Origin: an uncultured Lachnospiraceae bacterium
Lineage (GTDB): Bacteria; Bacillota; Clostridia; Lachnospirales; Lachnospiraceae
Length of the DNA: 45,918 bases
Reading direction: 5' to 3'
Assembly (NCBI GenBank): GCA_949840915.1
Contig: CATKXY010000019.1
Span: forward strand, 1 to 45,918
Of the stretch, positions 25,975-34,551 are shown piece after piece (position 1 is the stretch's first letter; the number at the start of each line of letters is the position of its first letter). A program made the translations under genes and the position numbers. The notes beneath the pieces were generated by a model. The model made no database searches, was not told the DNA's origin, and was given only the letters and a program-made list of their open reading frames with translations.

Positions 25975-26958
25975 ATGAAGATTTTTGCCTATGCGATGCG
26001 AGAATTCGATGAGAAAGGATTTTTTGAACAGTATTCCAGGGAACTCGGCTGTGAATATGGTTACACAACCGCATATCCTGAGCCGGGGAATGTGGAGCTC
26101 GCCAGAGGATATGATGCTGTCAGCGCCACGCCTTGTGATCTTGGAGCCGATATGCTGGATCGGTTTTATGAAGTGGGAGTGCGCTATATCGCAACCCGTT
26201 CTATCGGCGTGGACCATATCGACCTGAAGCATGCCAAAGAATTGGGGATGGGAGTGTGCCATGTGTCCTACGCACCGGAAACCGTGGCCGATTACGCCAT
26301 TATGCTGATGCTGATGTGCTGCCGTAATATATGTCATATTTTAGAGCGCTCCAAAGTACAGGATTATACCTTGCAGGGAAAAATGGGCCGCGATATCAGC
26401 GACTGTACCATAGGCATCATAGGAACCGGACAGATTGGCAGAACCGTGATCCGGCATCTGTCGGCCTTCGGCTGCCGGCTGTTGGCCTACGATCTGTATC
26501 CCAATGAAGAATGCGGCAAATTTGCAGAATATGTATCTCTGGAGAACATATACGCCGCTTCGGACATCATCACATTACATACCCCGGCCACAGCGGACAA
26601 CTATCATATGCTCAACCGGGATGCCTTCTCGCAGATGAAAGACGGCGTTATCATCATAAATACCGCCCGTGGAACGCTGATCGATGCAGACGCCCTGATC
26701 GCGGCTTTTGAATGCGGAAAAGTCGGACACGCGGCATTAGATGTACTGGAACAGGAAAATGGTCTGTATTATGCGAACCGTATGGGAGCCCCTATAGAGA
26801 ATCATACCATGGCAATCCTGCGTTCTTTTCCCAATGTGATCCTGTCGCCGCATACGGCCTTTTACACAGAGAAAGTTGTTCGCGATATGGCCAGGAAATC
26901 CATGACCGGCGTTTTGGATATGATGAATCATCGGGAGAATCCGTTGATCGTCGTCTGA
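25975..26958 (+). CDS. D-2-hydroxyacid dehydrogenase, D-lactate dehydrogenase/VanH-like
   Basis: 327 residues, GGGAGG before ATG 25975. NAD(H)-dependent reduction of pyruvate or a related 2-oxoacid to the D-hydroxyacid. The cofactor loop is GTGQIG (150-155). The catalytic triad is R232 (NTARGTLID), E259 (DVLEQENG) and H293 (SPHTAFYTE). The RSIGVDHIDL block (75-84) is shared with LdhA and VanH. No D-Ala-D-Lac ligase or VanX lies nearby, so fermentative D-lactate formation is more plausible than glycopeptide resistance. Confidence 0.88.
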   Translation: MKIFAYAMREFDEKGFFEQYSRELGCEYGYTTAYPEPGNVELARGYDAVSATPCDLGADMLDRFYEVGVRYIATRSIGVDHIDLKHAKELGMGVCHVSYAPETVADYAIMLMLMCCRNICHILERSKVQDYTLQGKMGRDISDCTIGIIGTGQIGRTVIRHLSAFGCRLLAYDLYPNEECGKFAEYVSLENIYAASDIITLHTPATADNYHMLNRDAFSQMKDGVIIINTARGTLIDADALIAAFECGKVGHAALDVLEQENGLYYANRMGAPIENHTMAILRSFPNVILSPHTAFYTEKVVRDMARKSMTGVLDMMNHRENPLIVV

Positions 26959-27002
26959 CCGGGGTTCCTTAGCAAAAACGGGCATGAAAGAGCACTCATG
27001 GC

Positions 27003-27024
27003 AACTATGCGCAAAACCATAGTT
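27003..27024. other. Small hairpin between convergent genes
   Basis: AACTATG (27003-27009) and CATAGTT (27018-27024) form a seven-base stem with an eight-base loop. It lies in the 111-base gap between the convergent D-lactate dehydrogenase-like gene and dtd. It has no T-run on either side, so calling it a terminator would be weak. Confidence 0.3.
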
Positions 27025-27069
27025 TAACGAATAGTTAGTAGTATTTGATATTATAACTTTTAACCGCTC

Positions 27070-27522
27070 CTAGATTCCCAATTCTTCAGAATCCAGTATC
27101 ACGGTAAAGGGTCCGTCATTTATCAGAGCTATTTTCATGTCCGCACCGAATTTCCCGGTCTCAACCACCGGGACTTCCTGCCTGCAGCATTTTATGATAT
27201 ATTCGTAAAGTTCATTTGCCATATGAGGCTCACCCGCATTGATAAAAGAAGGACGATTGCCTTTTTTACAGTCTGCGTACAGAGTAAACTGCGATACAAG
27301 CAACAGACTGCCGGCAACACTTTTTAAATCCAGATTGGTTTTACCGTTCTCATCCTCAAAGATCCTCAATCCCAGCAGCTTCTTGACCATTTTATCGGCC
27401 TTTTCCACAGTATCCTCTCTGTTAATGCCAATCAGAACCAAAAAGCCCTTTGATATCTGAGCTATTTTCCGGTTATCCACAGTGACGGTACTTTCCGCCA
27501 CACGCTGAATCACAAAACGCAT
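27070..27522 (-). CDS. dtd: D-aminoacyl-tRNA deacylase
   Basis: 150 residues, typical length. It hydrolyses D-amino acids (and glycine) from mischarged tRNA. The two signature motifs are SQFTLYA (77-83) and the NxGPxT type NDGPFT (135-140), which together shape the chiral-proofreading site. MRFVIQRV is the standard N terminus. It is encoded nine bases downstream of the permease gene on the minus strand, so they are probably co-transcribed. Confidence 0.95.
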   Translation of the reverse strand: MRFVIQRVAESTVTVDNRKIAQISKGFLVLIGINREDTVEKADKMVKKLLGLRIFEDENGKTNLDLKSVAGSLLLVSQFTLYADCKKGNRPSFINAGEPHMANELYEYIIKCCRQEVPVVETGKFGADMKIALINDGPFTVILDSEELGI

Positions 27523-27531
27523 GTCACTCTC

Positions 27532-28872
27532 CTATTTCCCGGCAGAATCCTTCTTTCCGTCCTTCCGATTCTGTTTTCCGGATGTCCCTGACTGTTTTTG
27601 TTCCTTACCATTCTGCTTATAATCAGGCACATATTCATGAAATCCCTCGTCATCCACAGATCCTACCGTTAGATACAGCTCTGTTGTCATCGGCATGTTT
27701 CTCTTGGCCAGCGCCATATTGATCAGAGATTTAACCGACGCATAGATTACGGCAAAAATAGGTACACCCACGATCATTCCGGGCACGCCGAACGCCCCGC
27801 CGAACAAGGTGATGGCAAAAATAACCCAAAAACTGGTGAGCCCGGTGGAATCTCCCAAAATCTTAGGCCCCAGAATATTTCCGTCGAACTGCTGCAGAAC
27901 CAGAATAAAGATAACAAAATACAGACTGTTGAGCGGATGCATGGGATCCACCAAAAAAATCAGGATCGTACAGGGAACCGCCCCCAGCATCGGACCGAAA
28001 AACGGGATGATATTCGTCACACCGATGATCACGCTGACCAGCGCCGCATACGGCGTACGCAGCAATGTCGTTCCGATAAAGCAGAGCAGACCGATGATAA
28101 TGGAATCCAACACCTTTCCGCTGAAAAAACCGATAAAAGTCTTATGTGTAAAGCGGAAATTGCGGATGATCATATTGGCAGTCTGCTTCTCAAAAAGCGC
28201 GTATGCCACCTTTTTAGTCTGCCCGGCAAACTTCTCCTTGCTGGACAGTACATAAATGGAAATGATAAAGCCGATGACCCAGTTCCACAGTACGCTGACT
28301 AAATTGATCACACTCAGAGAGATTGTCTTGATAATTGCCGTGGGAGCGGCAAATACATCATTAGTTAGCCATGATTCCAGCTCTCCTGAGTACTGGTTGA
28401 TCTTTTTGACTACATAGCTGCCCACCTCAGGATTGTCCGCCAGGAGATTATTGATGACATTGTTTACATTATTCACATAAGTGTCAAAGTTGGCGATAAG
28501 ATTCATGATACTGGGCACGATCTGAGAGACAAACATGGCGATCAACGCATAAATTACCGCAAAGAATAAGAGCGTTGTCGTCAGAATGCTGATCCCTCGC
28601 ACGATTGAATCCCGCTTTGACGTATTCTTCACAGGAATGCGTTCAAAGACCGGCTTCATAATCCGGTACTCAATATAATTCAGAACCGGTGTCAAAAGAT
28701 ATGCCAGCACAAAACCCACCAGTATGGGTCTCAGAATATTGTGCAGTTTTCCTAATCCGATCTTGATATTGACTCCGTGAAACACCAGATAATAAAAGCA
28801 GATACTGGCAGCGATCACACAGAATGCAGTAACTCCCCAACGCACATATTTATTATTAAAATGATCTTTCAT
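27532..28872 (-). CDS. AI-2E family transporter (PerM/YhhT-like permease)
   Basis: 446 residues from ATG 28872, GGAGG about eight bases upstream. A longer frame to 28911 covers the promoter and is not used. About eight transmembrane segments, with a long loop near residues 130-190. Conserved family stretches are LVGFVLAYLLTPVLNYIE, GVTNIIPFFGPMLGAVP and the C-terminal LGDSTGLTSFWVIFAITLFGG. The last ~45 residues are a soluble Lys/Gln/Ser-rich tail. Members export or import diverse small solutes, including Na+/H+ antiport in some; the autoinducer-2 role is not implied by homology alone. Confidence 0.9.
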   Translation of the reverse strand: MKDHFNNKYVRWGVTAFCVIAASICFYYLVFHGVNIKIGLGKLHNILRPILVGFVLAYLLTPVLNYIEYRIMKPVFERIPVKNTSKRDSIVRGISILTTTLLFFAVIYALIAMFVSQIVPSIMNLIANFDTYVNNVNNVINNLLADNPEVGSYVVKKINQYSGELESWLTNDVFAAPTAIIKTISLSVINLVSVLWNWVIGFIISIYVLSSKEKFAGQTKKVAYALFEKQTANMIIRNFRFTHKTFIGFFSGKVLDSIIIGLLCFIGTTLLRTPYAALVSVIIGVTNIIPFFGPMLGAVPCTILIFLVDPMHPLNSLYFVIFILVLQQFDGNILGPKILGDSTGLTSFWVIFAITLFGGAFGVPGMIVGVPIFAVIYASVKSLINMALAKRNMPMTTELYLTVGSVDDEGFHEYVPDYKQNGKEQKQSGTSGKQNRKDGKKDSAGK

Positions 28873-28902
28873 AAAATAAACCTCCGCTTTCCCATTATTA
28901 TT

Positions 28903-28931
28903 ATCATACACCGAATCGCGCTATATCACAA
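28903..28931 (-). promoter_or_regulatory. Promoter of the AI-2E permease-dtd transcript
   Basis: On the minus strand: TTGTGA (28926-28931), 17-base spacer, TATGAT (28903-28908). It is about 30 bases upstream of the start codon at 28872. Confidence 0.6.
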
Positions 28932-28951
28932 GAGCCGCTTTTGAAAAAAGG

Positions 28952-28980
28952 TTGTGTAAAATCTAAAAAAAGAGTAAAAT
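28952..28980 (+). promoter_or_regulatory. Promoter of the ttcA-like/recombinase transcript
   Basis: TTGTGT (28952-28957), 17-base A-rich spacer, TAAAAT (28975-28980), about 38 bases before ATG 29019. It is back-to-back with the divergent permease promoter. Confidence 0.5.
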
Positions 28981-29018
28981 AAGCCTGTATAAAGTACGAA
29001 GACAGAATCGGAGAAAAT

Positions 29019-29750
29019 ATGAAATTACAGCAAGTATACAGTTTTGTGCGGAAAGCTATAGACGACTACCAAATGATCGAGGAGGGAGATAAAATTGCAG
29101 TCGGAATATCCGGCGGCAAGGACAGCCTGACTCTTCTATACGCCCTTCAGGGTCTCACACGCTTCTATCCCAAACGATTTCAGATTCATGCGGTAACTGT
29201 GGATTTAGGTTTCGGCAACCTTAATCTGGACGGTATCCGGGAGCTCTGCCGCAGTATGGATGTTGAGTACACGGTGATAAAGACCGATATTGCTCCCGTC
29301 GTTTTTGAAGAACGCGCCGAGAGCAATCCCTGTTCCCTCTGTGCGAAGATGCGAAAGGGCGCCTTAAACCAGGCAATTAAGGAAATCGGCTGTAATAAAG
29401 TGGCATATGCCCATCACAAGGATGATGTAGTGGAGACCATGCTGATGTCTCTGGTCTTTGAGGGACGCTTTCACACCTTCTCTCCCGTCACTTATCTTGA
29501 CCGAATGAATCTGACAGTCATCCGGCCTCTGATCTATATGAATGAAGCCGATGTCATTGGGTTTATAAACAAGTATCAGGTTCCCGTGGTGAAAAGTCCC
29601 TGCCCTGCCGACGGTCACACCAAACGGGAATATATAAAAAATATACTCAGAGATATCAATCATGAAACTCCGGGTGTCAAAGAACGCATGTTTACGGCAA
29701 TCAGAAACGGAATGGGGAAAGGCTGGGAATACAGTGGCAGTACTCAATAA
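29019..29750 (+). CDS. TtcA-like tRNA 2-thiolation ATPase
   Basis: 243 residues, GGAG before ATG 29019. PP-loop ATPase with SGGKDS (31-36), which adenylates the target base. C105-x2-C108 and C195 match the three cysteines that hold the [4Fe-4S] cluster in TtcA-type enzymes, which place sulfur on cytidine 32 or a related position. HHKDDVVETMLMSL is the second family motif. It is shorter than E. coli TtcA (311) but typical of Clostridia. Its last 17 bases overlap the proposed start of the recombinase gene. Confidence 0.85.
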   Translation: MKLQQVYSFVRKAIDDYQMIEEGDKIAVGISGGKDSLTLLYALQGLTRFYPKRFQIHAVTVDLGFGNLNLDGIRELCRSMDVEYTVIKTDIAPVVFEERAESNPCSLCAKMRKGALNQAIKEIGCNKVAYAHHKDDVVETMLMSLVFEGRFHTFSPVTYLDRMNLTVIRPLIYMNEADVIGFINKYQVPVVKSPCPADGHTKREYIKNILRDINHETPGVKERMFTAIRNGMGKGWEYSGSTQ

Positions 29751-30801
29751 GAACAATTATCATGATGAACAGAACAGGAATAATATTCTGAAGATGCGGG
29801 AAGTATTGAACACGCTTCCCGATTTTTGCAAAACCTTTTTTCGGGGGATCCAGGAATATACATCCACCCGGACCAGACTGGCCTATGCCTATGACATCCG
29901 TCTTTTTTTTGAGTTTTTACACGGGAAAAATTCCATATGTGCCAAAATGGAAATCGAACAATACCCGCTCTCTCTGCTGGACGATATCACGCGGCTGGAT
30001 ATTGAAGAGTATTTGGAATATCTGACTTTGTATCAAAAGGACGGCCGGGAAATTACCAACGACGAGCGCGGAAAAGCAAGAAAACTGGCGTCTCTCAGAA
30101 GCTTTTACAATTATTTTTATCAAAATGAGATGATCGAGAACAATCCTGCATCTCTGGTGCCGCTGCCCAAGCGCCCCGAGAAAGAGATCATACGCCTGGA
30201 GCCCAATGAAGTGGCCATTTTGCTGGATCAGGTGGAGGCCGGAGCTAAACTCACCGAGAAAGAACTGGAATACCATAAAAAGACCAAACTGCGAGACATG
30301 GCGCTTATGACGCTGCTTCTCGGCACCGGAATCCGCGTATCAGAGTGCGTGGGGATCGATTTGAGCGACGTTAATTTTGATGAAGGCGGAATCAAAATAC
30401 GCCGCAAAGGAGGCTATGAGACGATTATCTACTTCGGCGAGGAAGTGGAAACTGCCCTGCTGGACTATTGGGAGGAACGGGAACACATAGTCCCCGCTGA
30501 AGGACATGAGAACGCACTTTTTCTATCACTGCAAAACAGAAGGATGGCTGTGCGTTCCGTGGAGAATCTGGTCAAAAAGTATGCATCCCGCGTGACCAGT
30601 CTGAAAAAAATCACACCTCATAAGCTGCGCAGTACCTATGGAACCAATTTATATAAAGAGACCGGAGATATCTATCTGGTTGCCGATGTGCTCGGACATA
30701 AGGATGTCAATACGACCAGAAAGCATTATGCAGCCATGGAGCAGGAACGCCGCAGGCGGGCGGCCAACGCTGTACATCTGCGCGAAAATGATACAGATTA
30801 G
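29734..30801 (+). CDS. Tyrosine recombinase (XerC/XerD-like)
   Basis: 355 residues from GTG 29734 (GGGA just upstream). The alternative ATG 29794 lacks a well-spaced SD, and the open frame extends to 29662 inside ttcA. The N-terminal SAM-like DNA-binding domain is near residues 28-130. The C-terminal catalytic domain keeps all residues: R201 (GTGIRVSEC), K225, H296-x2-R299 (TPHKLRSTYG), H322 (VLGHKDVNTT) and nucleophile Y332. No att-like repeats or phage genes flank it, so a housekeeping Xer-type role in dimer resolution, or a stand-alone integrase-like protein, is more likely than a mobile element. The N-terminal 20 residues are Asn-rich and unconserved. Confidence 0.85.
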   Translation: MAVLNKNNYHDEQNRNNILKMREVLNTLPDFCKTFFRGIQEYTSTRTRLAYAYDIRLFFEFLHGKNSICAKMEIEQYPLSLLDDITRLDIEEYLEYLTLYQKDGREITNDERGKARKLASLRSFYNYFYQNEMIENNPASLVPLPKRPEKEIIRLEPNEVAILLDQVEAGAKLTEKELEYHKKTKLRDMALMTLLLGTGIRVSECVGIDLSDVNFDEGGIKIRRKGGYETIIYFGEEVETALLDYWEEREHIVPAEGHENALFLSLQNRRMAVRSVENLVKKYASRVTSLKKITPHKLRSTYGTNLYKETGDIYLVADVLGHKDVNTTRKHYAAMEQERRRRAANAVHLRENDTD

Positions 30802-30810
30802 AAAGCTGCT

Positions 30811-32724
30811 TTACGAGAGCCGGGCTGATTTAGAGACAAACTGAAGGAATTCGTCTCCCGGCAGCGGTTTGGAGAAATAATATCCCTGAATATACTCAAT
30901 ACCCAGCGCTACGATGGCCTCCATCTGCTCCCTGGTCTCCACGCCTTCCGATACGATTTCCAATTCCATATCGTGAATCATGTGCATGGCGGCTTCCATG
31001 ACAAATTTTGCCTTCCGGTTGGCGAAATAGGCCTGACTCATATCGCGGTCAAATTTAACGATGGACACCGGCATATTGACAATATAATTCAAATTGCTCT
31101 CTCCGTTGCCGAAGTCATCCAGTGAGAATTTCACACCGTAATCAATTAATATCTGCATATTCTCCAACAAACTGTTTCGGGTCTGTATGGATGCCGATTC
31201 AGTAATTTCCAAATTGATACAGGAGGGATCCATATCATATTTTTTCATTATTGAAATATATATGTCGGAAAGCTTGGTATCCTCACACTGTCTTACGGAC
31301 AGGTTTACTTCCACATATTTGATGCCGTAACGCTCTCTTAATTGATTTGCCTTGATAAATGCACAGGTTTTGTCGAAAACGATCTCACCGATCCGGGATA
31401 TCAGTCCGTTATTTTCCGCCACCGGAATAAACCGTCCCGGCGGCACGATGCTCCCGTCTTTGTTTCGAATGCGTACCAGTGCCTCGGCAGACACGAACCT
31501 GCCCTGCTTCGTCGAAAAAATAGGCTGGTAGAACACTTCGATCCGATCCTCTTCGATAGCCGAGAGAATCATGGCTTCCGTCTCTTCCCGCTCTTTATAT
31601 TGGCTGATTTTTCTCTCATCCAGATAAATACTGTTTTCCTCGGGTTTCTCTCTCTTTCCGACTCTGAAATGACGCAGCATCTGAAAGACCTCCTCGACAT
31701 TTCTCAGCATGGACGAATCCGGCAATAAGACATAGCAGGGTGATATCCTTGTCCGTCCTTCCTCCTTTTTTTCCTTTCCCGGATTTTCTATGTATCGTTT
31801 TATATCCTGATATACTTCCTGCATACGCTTCTCATCGGCAGTGAGAAATACCAGTTCGCGCTCCAGTGTCTTAAATACCTTGACATCCCTCAGTTTCTCG
31901 GAATAACGCACGATACTCTGAAGCGTCGTATCCATCCGCAGGACATTGCCGTCGGTTCCCATGGCCACCGTATCGTTCAGAGCCAGGAGCATTGCCGAAA
32001 ACACCTCTTTTTTCTCGTACAAAAGCCTCGTATACTCTCCTAACGCATGCGCGTTATACGCGCCTGTCTCCCTGTCCAGATTAGCCTCGGGGTTCTCCAA
32101 CTCAAAGAATAAAATGATCATACCAAGCACGGAAGCAAAACCGACCAACAATAATCTGGCGTTTAAGAACTGTGTGACAGCCGCGATGATCCAGATACAC
32201 ATCCATATTATAATGGCCCGCCTTCTCTTGGGATTCATCTCTGCGCCCTTCACCCCGACTTTAAACAGAGTCGCCACCACAAAGAGAAGCGCAAACACAT
32301 ACGTTGTAGTACAGCTGGGACCATAGGTATAAACAATATCTCCTTCCAGATAATACTGTATTGGCAGAATATAGATAAGTACGGTACCGGTCAGCACGAT
32401 CACGGTATATATCCGGTTATTCTTTCTCTGTTCCGCCCGTGTTCCTATAAAATCCGTGTTTGAATAAATCAATCCAAAATATCCTACCCAAATCAGGGAC
32501 ACAATATAGGTCTTGCAGATAAGCGCCAGTAAAAACCCTGAGATCAGTTCTCTGGAATTGATGGCTGCTATAGAAATGATATCCATGAGAACACAAAAGG
32601 AAGTCATACCCATCGTGATCAAAAACAGTTTTTCGGACTCGAGTCCCAGAGGTTTCTGTCTCAACGAAAAATACCATATCAAAATTAGTATTGTAATGCC
32701 GCAGCATTGAACTGCTATATTCAT
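30811..32724 (-). CDS. Membrane c-di-GMP phosphodiesterase: 7TM, degenerate GGDEF, EAL
   Basis: 637 residues. Seven or so transmembrane helices (about 6-208) form an integral sensor. Residues ~214-315 resemble a GGDEF domain (LDRETGAYN) but the active-site loop is KTLERELVFL, so cyclase activity is lost. The EAL domain (~385-637) is complete: E414-A-L, N474 (EVNLS), E506 (LEITES), D536-D537 (LDDFGNG), K557, E593 and E596 (VSEGVET), and the QGYYFSKPL end. It should hydrolyse cyclic di-GMP at the membrane in response to an unknown signal. The stop lies nine bases from the convergent recombinase gene with no terminator between. Confidence 0.9.
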   Translation of the reverse strand: MNIAVQCCGITILILIWYFSLRQKPLGLESEKLFLITMGMTSFCVLMDIISIAAINSRELISGFLLALICKTYIVSLIWVGYFGLIYSNTDFIGTRAEQRKNNRIYTVIVLTGTVLIYILPIQYYLEGDIVYTYGPSCTTTYVFALLFVVATLFKVGVKGAEMNPKRRRAIIIWMCIWIIAAVTQFLNARLLLVGFASVLGMIILFFELENPEANLDRETGAYNAHALGEYTRLLYEKKEVFSAMLLALNDTVAMGTDGNVLRMDTTLQSIVRYSEKLRDVKVFKTLERELVFLTADEKRMQEVYQDIKRYIENPGKEKKEEGRTRISPCYVLLPDSSMLRNVEEVFQMLRHFRVGKREKPEENSIYLDERKISQYKEREETEAMILSAIEEDRIEVFYQPIFSTKQGRFVSAEALVRIRNKDGSIVPPGRFIPVAENNGLISRIGEIVFDKTCAFIKANQLRERYGIKYVEVNLSVRQCEDTKLSDIYISIMKKYDMDPSCINLEITESASIQTRNSLLENMQILIDYGVKFSLDDFGNGESNLNYIVNMPVSIVKFDRDMSQAYFANRKAKFVMEAAMHMIHDMELEIVSEGVETREQMEAIVALGIEYIQGYYFSKPLPGDEFLQFVSKSARLS

Positions 32725-32769
32725 ATTTATCTATCCTTCTTCATCCTATCGTAGGAACCTGTTTAAATC

Positions 32770-32779
32770 ATTATAACAC
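32770..32779 (-). promoter_or_regulatory. Extended -10 promoter of the EAL gene
   Basis: The minus strand reads TGTTATAAT, with TATAAT at 32770-32775, preceded by the TGn extension. The -35 region is poor. It lies about 46 bases upstream of the start at 32724, in the divergent gap with the GH5 gene. Confidence 0.4.
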
Positions 32780-32862
32780 GATTTTATAAATCCGTCTCTA
32801 TAGAAACGCATAGATTTTTATGATAAAATATTTAATAACAATACTATAGCGGGAGGTTTGAT

Positions 32863-33894
32863 ATGTTAAGAAAATTTGAAGGTTTTACAAAAGGAATCAA
32901 TCTCGGCGGATGGCTGTCACAGGTCAAACCTGAACAAGCGGGGGCAGACTGCTTTATCACCAGAAAGGATATACAGACCATCTGCTCCTATGGCGTTGAC
33001 CATGTAAGACTGCCCATCGATTTTGAACTTGTGGAAGATGCTGCGGGAAATGTCAGGGAAGAAGGCTATCGTTATATCGACAATTGTATTTCATGGTGTC
33101 TTGAAAACAACCTGAATCTTGTGCTGGATCTGCATAAAACCGCCGGATATGTGTTTGATGATTCCGAGTATTCGGCTGACTTTTTTCAGAATCAGTCGCT
33201 TATGGACCGCTTTATCAATCTGTGGGAACAGCTGGCAAAACGCTATGGTAAATACCATAAAAATGTGGCCTTTGAATTGTTGAATGAGATTGTAAGCCCC
33301 GGGGATTCCGCACCGTGGAACAAACTTGCGGAGCGCGCGGTCCGTCAGATCCGGGAACTTGCGCCGGAAACATGGATTCTTGTGGGCGGGACCAGAAATA
33401 ACAGTATTGTCTCTTTAAAGGAGCTCAAGGCGCCCGAAGACAAAAAAATTGTATTTAACTTCCATTGTTATGAGCCGTTAATCTTTACACATCAGGCAGC
33501 ATATTGGATTGACGGCATGCCGTCCGATTACAAAATAGACTATCCTCTCACGGTTCAGCAATGTATTGACGAGACAAAACGATTGATAGACGAAAACTTT
33601 GCATATCCCATCAGCCACCTGGCGGATATGGAGTGCGGCGCTCAGTTCTTTTGCGATTTCTTCGCAGAGGCAGTACGGATTGCCGAAGAATATGATGTGC
33701 CGCTGTATTGCGGAGAATACGGTGTGATCGACAAGGCAGCACCTGAAGCGGCGCTCAGATGGTATAAGGATATTCATGCCGCTTTCGAGAAATACGGTAT
33801 CGGACGTGCCGCCTGGACCTATAAACAGATGGATTTTGGAATAACGGATGAACATTATCGTCCTGTATTTGAAGAACTGTTAAAAAATCTGTAG
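32863..33894 (+). CDS. Glycoside hydrolase family 5 protein (cellulase-like), cytoplasmic
   Basis: 343 residues, GGGAGG before ATG 32863. A (beta/alpha)8 glycosidase of clan GH-A: RGINLGGW-like GINLGGWLSQ (11-20), R49 in VDHVRLPID, acid/base E142 in LLNEIVSP, H201 in NFHCYEP and nucleophile E285 in CGEYGVID. There is no signal peptide and no carbohydrate-binding module, so it should act inside the cell on imported oligosaccharides, perhaps beta-glucosides or glucans. The precise substrate is not readable. It diverges from the EAL gene and is not in a sugar-transport operon. Confidence 0.85.
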   Translation: MLRKFEGFTKGINLGGWLSQVKPEQAGADCFITRKDIQTICSYGVDHVRLPIDFELVEDAAGNVREEGYRYIDNCISWCLENNLNLVLDLHKTAGYVFDDSEYSADFFQNQSLMDRFINLWEQLAKRYGKYHKNVAFELLNEIVSPGDSAPWNKLAERAVRQIRELAPETWILVGGTRNNSIVSLKELKAPEDKKIVFNFHCYEPLIFTHQAAYWIDGMPSDYKIDYPLTVQQCIDETKRLIDENFAYPISHLADMECGAQFFCDFFAEAVRIAEEYDVPLYCGEYGVIDKAAPEAALRWYKDIHAAFEKYGIGRAAWTYKQMDFGITDEHYRPVFEELLKNL

Positions 33895-33930
33895 AATTGA
33901 TCGTTTATACGGTTCTGCCCCGCCGCGGCC

Positions 33931-34326
33931 TTACCGCATGAATTCATTTGTATAATAGGGGAAAATCAAGCGCTGCCCGGCACGGATCTCAGATGCGTCA
34001 TCCAGCCGGTTGATACTGCAGACCTCCCTGATATACTCTTCTTTATTGCGGTACTGCTCATAGTCAATAAATCGGTCAGCAAGCATCCAAAGACTTTCAC
34101 CGCTTTTCACTGTGACGCCGGTATAATATTTGAGGGAAAACGTCTCCGTATTATTTTTTGCATTCAGTGTCAGGGAATGATATGACACTACACATATGGC
34201 GATCAGGCAGACAGCCGTCAGCATAGATACAATCCTTCTGCGATGCTGACGCTGTCTGCGCAGCTCCCTCTTGAATGCTCTCAGCTCACGATCTGACATC
34301 TCATACAAATTCTTCTGTTCTCTCAT
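33931..34326 (-). CDS. YneA-like LysM membrane protein, SOS-linked division inhibitor candidate
   Basis: 131 residues from ATG 34326 (GGAG ~11 bases upstream). Frames running to 34377 would start inside the operator region and are unlikely. A basic N-terminal segment (RAFKRELRRQRQHRRR) is followed by a single membrane helix (~residues 33-51) and an extracytoplasmic LysM domain at ~residues 67-125 (VKSGESLWMLADRF to AGQRLIFPYY). The size, LysM domain, divergence from lexA and LexA boxes over its promoter match yneA of Bacillus, which blocks cell division during the SOS response. Sequence identity to yneA itself is low, so orthology rests on architecture and context. Confidence 0.75.
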   Translation of the reverse strand: MREQKNLYEMSDRELRAFKRELRRQRQHRRRIVSMLTAVCLIAICVVSYHSLTLNAKNNTETFSLKYYTGVTVKSGESLWMLADRFIDYEQYRNKEEYIREVCSINRLDDASEIRAGQRLIFPYYTNEFMR

Positions 34327-34360
34327 AACACATATGCTCCGTTCTGTCCTTGTCATGATG

Positions 34361-34374
34361 CGAATGCTTGTTCG
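34361..34374. promoter_or_regulatory. LexA-box-like site 1
   Basis: CGAATGCTTGTTCG, inverted ends CGAA/TTCG, 11 of 14 matches to the Firmicute box CGAACATATGTTCG. It lies in the transcribed leader of the yneA-like gene, directly adjoining site 2. Confidence 0.6.
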
Positions 34375-34388
34375 CAAACATTTGTTCT
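34375..34388. promoter_or_regulatory. LexA-box-like site 2
   Basis: CAAACATTTGTTCT, at the expected transcription start of the yneA-like gene. It directly adjoins site 1. Confidence 0.6.
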
Positions 34389-34394
34389 GATATT

Positions 34395-34423
34395 ATTATA
34401 TCGAACATATTTTCCCTTGTCAA
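34395..34423 (-). promoter_or_regulatory. Promoter of the yneA-like gene with an internal LexA box
   Basis: On the minus strand, perfect TTGACA (34418-34423), 17-base spacer and perfect TATAAT (34395-34400). The spacer contains a LexA-box-like sequence (34402-34415, CGAACATATTTTCC on the plus strand). This gives a consensus-strength promoter that LexA would block directly. Confidence 0.85.
34402..34415. promoter_or_regulatory. LexA-box-like site 3
   Basis: CGAACATATTTTCC: a perfect left half-site with a weaker right half. It lies in the spacer of the yneA-like promoter. Confidence 0.65.
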
Positions 34424-34432
34424 CAGGAAAAT

Positions 34433-34446
34433 CGAACATATTTTTG
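34433..34446. promoter_or_regulatory. LexA-box-like site 4
   Basis: CGAACATATTTTTG: the same left half-site as site 3. It abuts site 5 and lies just upstream of the lexA -35. Confidence 0.65.
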
Positions 34447-34459
34447 GAATATATGTTTG
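34446..34459. promoter_or_regulatory. LexA-box-like site 5
   Basis: GGAATATATGTTTG: good right half ATGTTTG. It overlaps the lexA -35 region, consistent with autoregulation. Confidence 0.6.
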
Positions 34460-34485
34460 CTTTTTCAGACCGGTTATGCTACAAT
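34457..34485 (+). promoter_or_regulatory. lexA promoter
   Basis: TTGCTT (34457-34462), 17-base spacer, TACAAT (34480-34485) with an extended TGC before the -10. It overlaps LexA site 5. The leader is about 60 bases before lexA. Confidence 0.65.
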
Positions 34486-34551
34486 GAGTTTACAGGCATG
34501 ATTTTAGAGCTGGATTAGAGACTTTTGAACCCGAATAATGGAGGTATATAT

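Noticed and set aside
25975..26958. Vancomycin-resistance vanH
   Set aside because: No D-Ala-D-Lac ligase or VanX in the neighbourhood.
29734..30801. Integrated phage or genomic island around the tyrosine recombinase
   Set aside because: No att repeats, phage genes or tRNA gene adjacent, and the neighbours are core functions.
34327..34377. N-terminal extension of the LysM protein up to 34377
   Set aside because: It would place the start codon inside LexA sites at the transcription start. MREQKN at 34326 has the SD and leaves a normal leader.
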